Of a stretch of DNA of 34,132 nucleotides, positions 10,801 through 15,934 are shown in pieces. Source of the stretch: Carboxylicivirga fragile. GTDB taxonomy: Bacteria > Bacteroidota > Bacteroidia > Bacteroidales > Marinilabiliaceae. Below the pieces are notes generated by a model. The model saw nothing but the letters and a program-made list of their open reading frames with translations. It had not been told where the DNA came from and did no database searches. A program made the position numbers and the translations under genes. The stretch is taken from positions 1 through 34,132 of the forward strand of contig JAFMVD010000060.1 in the NCBI GenBank assembly GCA_025499625.1. Reading direction: 5' to 3'. Positions within the stretch are counted from its first letter, which is position 1; each line of letters starts with the position of its first letter.

Positions 10801-11456
10801 TCTTCGGCAACTCTTACTACATCAAAGAATAATAAGGTGTCTTGTCCTACTTTTAATCGAATGTTTTTTCTTTGTTCAGAGCTATTCTCCTTACTTCCTT
10901 TAAATTGAATCCCCGACTCAGTATTGGCTTTAATGACCAAGTCTTCATCGGCATTGCCACCGTTAACGAGTTGTAAGTAAAATGAAGAAGAATCGGCACC
11001 TGCTGGAAAATAGATGGTATTGGATGAAAGCGACGCATTCCAAGCCGAGGTTTTTTTAATTTGTATGTTCCAAATAGCATTGCCCACAGAAAAACCATTC
11101 ATCGACAAAAATGCATTGGTAACATAGGTCATGTCGCCCTGTAACCTAGTTACGGGTTTTAAGCGAACTGGGATAAAAAGCGTATCATTGGATGAAACGA
11201 TAATTTCTTTCATCGACTGGCCAAGTAGTTTCCAGCCGGCTGGAGGATTAACCATTAAGGTCATGGTTTGCTCAGAAGCAGTTCCGTTATAAACTTTAAG
11301 TACATTGCTAGCAAACTCACCAACTTTCGATTCTACATCGCCTTTTACAAAACTCATGGAAACATTGCCGGAGTTTTGAGCATTTACATATACCATCGTA
11401 CTAACTGTTATGGCAGTTAATAAGCTTATTATACGGTATACAAAGTTTTGCGGCAT
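7875..11456 (-). CDS. Usher-like outer-membrane barrel with C-terminal SPOR-like domains
   Basis: 1193 residues, longer than classical ushers (about 800-870). Signal peptide 1-26. Residues about 27-135 and 137-245 are two Ig-like domains. Residues about 270-755 are rich in aromatic, alternating strands typical of an outer-membrane barrel. Within them VEVGDITAGRSGSLL resembles the GD-rich segment near the start of usher barrels. Then a CNA-B/SdrD-like domain carries an EF-hand-like loop (DLNGNGVKDRDE, near 775), as at the C-termini of several usher families. A carboxypeptidase-regulatory-like domain (about 875-955) comes next. Two SPOR-like segments close the protein (about 1035-1085, and 1118-1191 starting YRVQIES). 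SPOR domains bind denuded peptidoglycan glycan strands, which would anchor the barrel to the wall. It sits 13 bp after a subunit gene and 26 bp before the chaperone gene, so all are likely co-transcribed. The usher function is inference from architecture plus context. Confidence 0.65.
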   Translation of the reverse strand: MPQNFVYRIISLLTAITVSTMVYVNAQNSGNVSMSFVKGDVESKVGEFASNVLKVYNGTASEQTMTLMVNPPAGWKLLGQSMKEIIVSSNDTLFIPVRLKPVTRLQGDMTYVTNAFLSMNGFSVGNAIWNIQIKKTSAWNASLSSNTIYFPAGADSSSFYLQLVNGGNADEDLVIKANTESGIQFKGSKENSSEQRKNIRLKVGQDTLLFFDVVRVAEDYRPDFRSSAEQEKRYRLKVEVKNQKSYNASGGRWTGNVNFLKLSDSRKVEESIFSSFPLTVEWNSFNVLSDNTFGSLGLYGYKSLSNSRNFTYYYQSTFVQNEVNWNSLLGNYFYVGYFSPLYNVEVGDITAGRSGSLLIGQGLKASYKYKQHRLGGLYIGNPSPFDTPFLSGYGAFYKYSGNGIRGEAYFESTNHTVRQLATNYATADVSYRINNQHNIQLGGGYSIENYSILDTTAITGYRAMLGYQGVVKGINISANGQYNTEAYAPRRGVVNGALTLAYQLKPSMRLRGGASFFSNQPSFIATNGTVSDTVFTRRSKYFAQLMYTSQGHSYVIKPEYITYATNQIETNTGGLGFEYRTRLRTNTSFFANVFAGQNSFQSHPDVDPIFVSNIRLSLRYKRFNTNIRYYYGPFFLNEQLIYVNTLDNPQRLFLMANYEAWLAKNKMRLNLNLNYNYTTIQGRHQLVTRPELFYYLQDRFQVSVYANFLLYANDQYERTSINSNTSPVLNDDYIVPSDVSSRIEFGFGLKFNINVPAGIDRNYRATLVVFRDLNGNGVKDRDEIGFENMLVRLTPTTTNFTEDDLMLQQNIYELISNEEGKVEYQHLPKGNYKVETISLMATEGWFGGSEFYKYIDGNQIISIPLSKGARLSGGIFVERGEHSDDKPIQLGGIRVSAINQLSGEPQTTLTDQYGNYSLYLPNGDYIISINEGAVGTRYQFVENNIPLTVTRSGQNYNVGFHLTERSRTINFGRKSGSNAILRTGRVKDNRDENNGRDPNLMPISTISELGQGHAVRLFNSTQQEMMRSEFDTLQTVTAIYCIVADGGDYWYQTAGLSKKSAAKKLLKKIKNLGFMEANIVELTVKEEETTVNERSTTEVSSETITTDKAFRTISSDDDRNKYRVQIESTAIEYSPIDFEEALPDIAIIYKYQEGDMYYYSVGEFASEKEAKKYLKSFKKKYKTSEAEVRNYAN

Positions 11457-11469
11457 CTATCAGAATAAA

Positions 11470-12045
11470 TTATAAATCTTGAGATAAAATATAATCAATG
11501 CGCATACTATATGCTCCGGGCTGCAAACCAAAACCTGGAATAACTCTTAAATCCACATTAAATTTATAACACCCGGGCGATACCAAATAATTACCTGCTG
11601 TATTCACCCCTGTTGCAGGGCAATTAATTGCAGGATCTGGTGCTGCGGGCGAACCAATTATATATATTGGCGTTAGAATATCTTGAATTGGAAAAAAACC
11701 AGGCACTAAACTGGTATTGGATGCGTTACGAAATTGCATTTGTAAGATATCGATGGTTGGTACGGTTCCGCTAGGAGAATAAACAGCAGATACATCCCAC
11801 TCGCCAGCTACCGTAGTAGTAGCCCCAACATACAAATCCCATTGTGTTCCTATGGCCTCAATGTTTAGCTCACAGGCATTCATAATGGTAACTCCTGAAA
11901 TGTACTTCTGTACGGTATTAAAATCGAAATTAACGGTTGGTGATGTTTTCAAATCGAAACTAACTGATTGAGCACTAACCAATGTTGTAGAGGTAAAAAC
12001 AAGCAGAATAAGAATGGTATTTTTCAGTAAACAGCGCTTTAGCAT
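11470..12045 (-). CDS. Small secreted pilin-like subunit (minor or tip candidate)
   Basis: 191 residues with a signal peptide ending LVSAQ near 26. The mature part is beta-rich with little charge. It is clearly homologous to the product of the upstream gene: both have a (S/N)P.V.F.F segment, then Y..G(V/I)T..NA..L, then WDL(Y/F)V. Both end in an alternating hydrophobic strand closing Y.L..DL (here YILSQDL). A C-terminal strand of this kind is what chaperones clamp in classical pilins. Three cysteines, in NAC, NCP and PGC contexts, distinguish it from its neighbour. It follows a strong stem-loop, so it is probably made in smaller amounts than the upstream subunit, and it lies 13 bp before the usher-like gene. 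The family was not recognised by name; the subunit role is inferred. Confidence 0.6.
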   Translation of the reverse strand: MLKRCLLKNTILILLVFTSTTLVSAQSVSFDLKTSPTVNFDFNTVQKYISGVTIMNACELNIEAIGTQWDLYVGATTTVAGEWDVSAVYSPSGTVPTIDILQMQFRNASNTSLVPGFFPIQDILTPIYIIGSPAAPDPAINCPATGVNTAGNYLVSPGCYKFNVDLRVIPGFGLQPGAYSMRIDYILSQDL

Positions 12046-12077
12046 TGCTCTTTGTTTGATTAACTGCCTGTTAAAAT

Positions 12078-12110
12078 AACAAAAAGAAGGTGATTCACCT
12101 TCTTTTTGTT
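12078..12110. terminator. Perfect 16-bp inverted repeat between the two subunit genes
   Basis: Arms 12078-12093 and 12095-12110 are exact reverse complements with one base between them. The stem core is GAAGGTGA with TCACCTTC, flanked by A-rich and T-rich tracts, so a transcript in either direction has a hairpin followed by U residues. It lies 25 bp after the stop of the first subunit gene and 32 bp before the start of the second. This is where a partial terminator would let the first subunit be made in excess over usher and chaperone. Confidence 0.8.
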
Positions 12111-12135
12111 GTAAATAAATAAAAGTATTGTTGTT

Positions 12136-12810
12136 CTATAAATCTTCAACCAATGAATAAACTACCTCAAGGTAGTAATATCCAGCCTGTGCATAATCTG
12201 GACCAACCATAGCTACTGTTGAGTTAGGGAAGGTAGCCGGAATAGCTGGTACCATTCTCATGTCTAATCTAAAGCGGTGTGTAGTAGGGTTTCCAGCTGC
12301 AGTGCCAGGAAATTGCGAATCAGTACCTGGAGCAGTAGTGCCAATGGCACCTGCCAAGAACTGTGTAGCAGCAGCAGGAGCTCCAGCAACAACGCCAGAG
12401 TTACCAAGACCTTTTAGTGATATGAAATTATCAAAGTTTTCAGTAGTCATAGGATTAGCAACTGAAGAGCGAATCTCTAATATCTCCGCAGGTAAAGCAG
12501 CATTACCGTTTGTTGAGTAGGCCTCAACCTGAGTCCATGTATCTGAATTAGCATAAACAAACAAATCCCACGATAAAGTAGCATCAACTTCTAGCTGTGT
12601 AGCATTAAAACGCGTAATACCCTGCTGGTAGTCGGTGATGTTCTTAAATGCAAAATCCACTTGGGGATTAGTTGTCATTGTTAAATTTAAAATTCCTCTT
12701 AAATCCATTGTTACGTAATTGTACTCTTCATCTGAGAGTTGCGCCTTTGAAATTTGAGACATACCCATAAACAAGACTGCGAAAAGAGCGATTTTAATTA
12801 GTTGCTTCAT
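12136..12810 (-). CDS. Small secreted pilin-like subunit (major subunit candidate)
   Basis: 224 residues; signal peptide 1-23 ending ISKAQ. The mature protein starts with an acidic stretch, then strands TMTTNPQVDFAF, YQQGITRFNATQLEVDA and WDLFV that match the downstream paralogue. A low-complexity Ala/Gly/Thr/Pro-rich insertion (about 135-170) is absent from the paralogue. The C-terminal strand ends YSLVEDL, matching YILSQDL. It has no cysteine. It is the first gene of the locus and is followed by a strong hairpin, the usual arrangement for an abundant structural subunit. In classical systems an N-terminal extension of one subunit completes the fold of the next. The stretch before TMTTNP could do this, but that is inference. 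No exact TAnnTTTG box was found upstream. Confidence 0.6.
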   Translation of the reverse strand: MKQLIKIALFAVLFMGMSQISKAQLSDEEYNYVTMDLRGILNLTMTTNPQVDFAFKNITDYQQGITRFNATQLEVDATLSWDLFVYANSDTWTQVEAYSTNGNAALPAEILEIRSSVANPMTTENFDNFISLKGLGNSGVVAGAPAAATQFLAGAIGTTAPGTDSQFPGTAAGNPTTHRFRLDMRMVPAIPATFPNSTVAMVGPDYAQAGYYYLEVVYSLVEDL

Positions 12811-12912
12811 AATTGTTTAATTAAATTTCAATTCTTATTATCAAGTTGGGCTTGGAGACGTTAATACGAATCCACTTTGTTTTTGTTACATAAATAATCA
12901 TTTCTATCAGTA

Positions 12913-12987
12913 CTATTAGTGAAAAAACCTTGTCGGTTCTCATAACCAACTAATAGCGTTTGTCATTTTAAGGTAAAATACTAATAG
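12913..12987. promoter_or_regulatory. Triple 8-bp motif ACTAATAG upstream of the chaperone-usher-like operon
   Basis: ACTAATAG occurs at 12949-12956 and 12980-12987, and as its complement CTATTAGT at 12913-12920. The copies lie 36 and 31 bp apart, roughly three helical turns, 100-180 bp before the first gene. Such an array could be bound by a regulator. The motif is AT-rich, so chance occurrence is not excluded. Confidence 0.35.
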
Positions 12988-13070
12988 TTTTAATAAGATG
13001 CTAGTTTGTAGGTAATTTTTTTTTGATCCATACTATTGTAGATCTTGTCGGAGATGTGCTTTTAAATGAA

Positions 13071-13098
13071 AAAAGCTCCGGTAAATACCGAAGCTTTT
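13071..13098 (-). terminator. Terminator of tRNA-Lys
   Basis: Arms 13071-13082 and 13087-13098 form a 12-bp stem with one mismatch and an AAAT loop. Reading on the minus strand, the stem begins 3 bases beyond the encoded CCA and is followed by a T-rich tract (AGCTTTTTTC), the form of an intrinsic terminator. Confidence 0.8.
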
Positions 13099-13100
13099 AG

Positions 13101-13176
13101 TGGTGACTCAGCAGGGATTCGAACCCTGGACCCACGCCTTAAAAGGGCGTTGCTCTACCAGCTGAGCTACTAAGTC
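13101..13176 (-). tRNA. tRNA-Lys (anticodon UUU)
   Basis: A complete cloverleaf reads from 13176 downward. The 7-bp acceptor stem GACTTAG pairs with CTGAGTC (one G-U). The D arm contains AGCTCAGCTGGTAGAGC. The anticodon stem ACGCC/GGCGT has loop CTTTTAA, giving anticodon TTT for lysine. The T arm contains GGTTCGAATCC. The discriminator base is A and the CCA end is encoded (13101-13103). Length is 76 bases including CCA, with no intron. It has its own promoter and terminator. Confidence 0.97.
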
Positions 13177-13201
13177 ATCCTTGTTTTTCTCAATTGCGGT
13201 G

Positions 13202-13231
13202 CAAAGATAGATCCTTTTCTTTTAATTGCAA
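13202..13231 (-). promoter_or_regulatory. Bacteroidota-type promoter of tRNA-Lys
   Basis: On the minus strand TTG (13231-13229) is followed after 19 bases by TATCTTTG (13209-13202), matching the Bacteroidota consensus TTG, N19-21, TAnnTTTG. Transcription would start near 13196, about 20 bases before the mature tRNA. This is the clearest promoter in the window and supports the phylum assignment. Confidence 0.8.
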
Positions 13232-13393
13232 ATCTTACCCAAAAAAAAGTGACTTTTTTTCAATCTTTTTTTTCTTCCGTAGGCTTGGAGAAACTGTGTT
13301 TGTTCGTCAAGTTATTGTGAATTAAATGGTAAAGGTTAAATGATGATATTTTATTAAAACTTGATTTTTTTTCACTTCCGAGCTTAATTATTT

Positions 13394-13630
13394 TTGGATC
13401 AATTTACATGTTTAGAGCAAGGGGTAAATAAAAGTGCAATTGCTAGGAGAGAATTTGAGATTGTGGATGCATATAATACTTCACCATTTCCATATATTTT
13501 AGAATATTCAATTGTTATGTTATTAATTAATGTGCTGATAGTCAGCGTTATGGCTGCAGTAAAAGCTAGAAAGACGCGTAAGCACAATAAAGATGAAGAG
13601 GACGCCTCTGACGAAGGGCATGACAAATAA
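13394..13630 (+). CDS. Doubtful small membrane protein ORF
   Basis: The frame from a TTG at 13394 gives 78 residues. An internal ATG at 13517 gives 37 residues: a hydrophobic span (LLINVLIVSVMAAV) followed by a highly charged tail rich in Lys, Arg, Asp and Glu. The shorter form looks like a typical single-span small membrane protein. A TATTTTTG sequence (13389-13396) overlaps the TTG start, which argues for the internal ATG if that box is used. The opposite strand also has a 75-residue open frame here, so coding evidence is weak. It stands alone between tRNA-Lys and a palindromic element. Function unknown. Confidence 0.3.
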   Translation: MDQFTCLEQGVNKSAIARREFEIVDAYNTSPFPYILEYSIVMLLINVLIVSVMAAVKARKTRKHNKDEEDASDEGHDK

Positions 13631-13829
13631 ACTAATAATCGGAGTGAAGAAAGATAAAACCCGGATTATGTATTAGAATATTATCATGAATATTGGAGAA
13701 TAAAAAAATACAAGAACTTACTGAGATGAATCATAGCACCGCTATGGTGAATTGAAGCAAGTTAGCGAAGAGACGTGTATTGAAGTAGTTTCAATATGGA
13801 ATAGATCTTCTATTGCATATTGCGAGTTA

Positions 13830-13966
13830 AAAGAGGGTGTCCAAAAACTCTGAAAGTATCCGTTCACTGAGCGAAGTCGAAGTGATTATTGGTTGATAAT
13901 CAGTATTAATCAAATTTCATCTCGACTATGCTCGATGAGCGAGCTTAGTTTTTGGACATCCTCTTT
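13830..13966. repeat. 137-bp imperfect palindromic element with 20-bp terminal inverted repeats
   Basis: Arms 13830-13849 and 13947-13966 are inverted repeats matching at 19 of 20 positions. Their core reads GAGGGTGTCCAAAAACT on the left and GAGGATGTCCAAAAACT in complement on the right. Inside, a segment with CTGAGCGAAGTCGAAGTGA faces a diverged complement on the right (TCGAGCATAGTCGAGATGA in complement), so pairing extends inward. A further small stem, GATTAT/ATAATC, lies near the middle. The whole could fold into one long hairpin. The ends resemble terminal repeats of Bacteroidota insertion sequences, so a MITE or REP-like unit is likely. No clear target-site duplication was seen and no transposase is present. 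Confidence 0.7.
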
Positions 13967-14082
13967 GTTCTTTTAAGTTTTACGGCTATCTGTAGTGCAG
14001 AATTATTGACTGTATTTAATCGTGATTTTTATTTTGTACCATCTCATCAAAAAAGGCTATGCTCTATCATGTGTTTATTAAC

Positions 14083-14090
14083 TATATTTG
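14083..14090 (+). promoter_or_regulatory. Possible -7 box of the tamA operon
   Basis: TATATTTG matches TAnnTTTG exactly and ends 21 bases before the TTG start at 14112. There is no TTG at the normal upstream distance, so the assignment is tentative. Confidence 0.4.
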
Positions 14091-14111
14091 GAGGATATCT
14101 AAACAAAGCCA

Positions 14112-15932
14112 TTGAATACACGCATAATCCTCATATTACTATTAAGCCTTGGTTCCTACGTTTATTCACAGGAGAATTATCGAATAAAGAAGGTTAAGTT
14201 TAAGGGGAACAAGGTTTTTAATAATCTGAAATTAAAAGAACAGGTTTCATTACGCTCAACATCATATTTAGGAGAAAAAGTTTTTAAGAAAGACGTAGTT
14301 AATTACTCAAAAGCTTTGTACGAAGATGATGCAAATCGTTTGACCTTGTTTTATCAGAAAGAAGGTTATCTGAACTTTACTTGTTTAAAACCAACGATTG
14401 AAATTCGGAAAAATAGAAAAGTGATCGTCACGTTCAATGTGGATGAGGGCAGGCCAGTAGTTGTTACAAAGGTCAATTACATGGTTGATTCGCTGCATTC
14501 GATAGACCAAAGTTTATCTCGTAAAGAATTAAAGAATATTCGATTGCGCTCAAAGTTGCGCGAGAATACTATTTTTAAAGATGATTTTTGCCGACAGGAT
14601 CAGCAATTGATTAATGAGCAGTTTAATAACATGGGTTATGCCTATTCGCAAGCTCTTTTTGCTATTGATGTTGATACCACTGCCTCGGAAGCAAGCTTGA
14701 ATTGGCAAATAGTAAGAGGCAAGTTGACGCATTTTGGAGAAACCTTCGTGACTGGTAATGATAAGGTGCCAGAAAAAAAGGTTAGGCGTCAGATGACATT
14801 TGAAAAAGGTGATGTTTGGTCGAAAGAGGAAATTGATTTGACACAGAAACGTATTTATAACCTTGGTATGTTTCGCGTGAGTTCTTTAAAAACAATTGCA
14901 ACAGAAGAGCAGCGCGATACTTTGCCTATTCAAATTAATTTAAAGGAAGCGCCACGTTGGACAACCCGTTTTGGTGCTGGTTATGGCAGAGAGGATAAAT
15001 TTAGGGTTTTTGGAGAATTGCAGAAGCTTGGGTTTATTACTAGCACAGGGCGTGTTAGTTTATATGCAAAACACTCAGCGCTCGAGCCTTATAATATTTA
15101 CCTTCGCTATACGCAACCGGCAGTTTTCTTTCCCATTAATACAATGATGATTTATCCTTTTATTAAAAAAGAGAATGAACCTGGTTATTCTGTTGAGAAG
15201 AATGGTTTTAACTTTTCTTTTTTGCAAAACTTCACGGATAACTTCAATACGTCTATTACTTTGTTTTATGAGGATGTTCAGCAGGATACAACTGATATTG
15301 CTAGTTTGATTGAGCGTGAGTTCGATGAGTCAATTTATACTAAGTCGGGTATATCTTTAGGATTTAATTATTTAAATGGGCAGCCTAAATTAGATCCTGT
15401 ACGCGGCTTTTCCTTAGCACTAAATGTAAAAACCAATGGTCTTTATGTAACGCGCGACATGCCTTTTTACCGAAGCTTGTTGGAATATAAAAAATACCTG
15501 GGGATTAGTTATGGACTAACTTTAGCTTTCAAAGGCAAGGTTGGAGGCGCAAGCGCCACGGATGGTTCCGGCTATCTGCCACCCGAAGAGCGATTTTATG
15601 CCGGGGGTGGGCATTCTGTGCGAGGTTGGTCAAGAGCTGATTTGGGGCCAAAAGATCATAATGGAAGGCCAATAGGTGGTAAGAGCTTATTGGAAGGTAG
15701 TATTGAGGCGAGATTAAATATTACGCACAGTTTAATTTTTGCCGCCTTTATGGATGGAGGAAACGTGTGGCTCGATTCATTTACTTATCGATTAAAGGAA
15801 CTGAAATATGCAGCTGGTGTTGGTGTGCGGTATTCTACACCAATTGGCCCTGCAGGTCTTGATTTTGCGCGTCCGCTTTTTGGCGAAGGTAATACCTGGC
15901 AAATACATTTTAATATTGGTCATCCGTTTTAA
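14112..15932 (+). CDS. TamA/BamA-like Omp85 outer-membrane protein
   Basis: 606 residues; signal peptide 1-19 (hydrophobic ILILLLSLG, ending YSQ). POTRA-type domains occupy about 22-285: the first begins YRIKKVKFKGNKVF and a later one contains HFGETFVTGNDKVPEKKVRRQM. The C-terminal half (about 290-606) is a 16-strand-type barrel. It carries the L6 hallmark GGGHSVRGW (VRGW at 503-506), the counterpart of the VRGF/Y motif, and GPAGLDFARPL near the end. The final residue is Phe, a typical barrel signal. The start is TTG: an in-frame TAA lies at 14100 and no ATG gives the signal peptide. tamB begins 2 bp after its stop. In Proteobacteria TamA and TamB move outer-membrane proteins or lipids between membranes; the pairing here supports the TamA role over BamA. 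Confidence 0.85.
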   Translation: MNTRIILILLLSLGSYVYSQENYRIKKVKFKGNKVFNNLKLKEQVSLRSTSYLGEKVFKKDVVNYSKALYEDDANRLTLFYQKEGYLNFTCLKPTIEIRKNRKVIVTFNVDEGRPVVVTKVNYMVDSLHSIDQSLSRKELKNIRLRSKLRENTIFKDDFCRQDQQLINEQFNNMGYAYSQALFAIDVDTTASEASLNWQIVRGKLTHFGETFVTGNDKVPEKKVRRQMTFEKGDVWSKEEIDLTQKRIYNLGMFRVSSLKTIATEEQRDTLPIQINLKEAPRWTTRFGAGYGREDKFRVFGELQKLGFITSTGRVSLYAKHSALEPYNIYLRYTQPAVFFPINTMMIYPFIKKENEPGYSVEKNGFNFSFLQNFTDNFNTSITLFYEDVQQDTTDIASLIEREFDESIYTKSGISLGFNYLNGQPKLDPVRGFSLALNVKTNGLYVTRDMPFYRSLLEYKKYLGISYGLTLAFKGKVGGASATDGSGYLPPEERFYAGGGHSVRGWSRADLGPKDHNGRPIGGKSLLEGSIEARLNITHSLIFAAFMDGGNVWLDSFTYRLKELKYAAGVGVRYSTPIGPAGLDFARPLFGEGNTWQIHFNIGHPF

Positions 15933-15934
15933 GC

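Larger units (their letters stand above)
13631..14111. other. Non-coding stretch before tamA holding a palindromic element
   Basis: No convincing gene. It contains a small perfect stem (CATAGC, loop ACC, GCTATG) inside 13721-13760 and the 137-bp palindromic element at 13830-13966. A TATATTTG box stands at 14083-14090. An open frame at 13952-14197 begins with a TTG inside the palindrome arm and runs into the tamA start in another frame; it is not regarded as a gene. Confidence 0.5.

Noticed and set aside
5580-12870. Shared 11-mer GTTAATACGAA at 5580-5590 and 12860-12870
   Set aside because: AT-rich word in differing positions relative to genes; two copies in 34 kb are not enough to claim a regulatory site.
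13399-13626. 75-codon minus-strand frame with a hydrophobic stretch
   Set aside because: It is the complement of the plus-strand small ORF; its hydrophobic look may arise from the opposite strand's composition.
13101-13966. tRNA-Lys as an integration site for a mobile island
   Set aside because: No integrase, no direct repeat of the tRNA 3' end and no phage or conjugation genes were found in the window.
13952-14197. 81-codon plus-strand frame before tamA
   Set aside because: It begins with a TTG inside the palindromic element arm and ends inside tamA in another frame; no recognisable protein.
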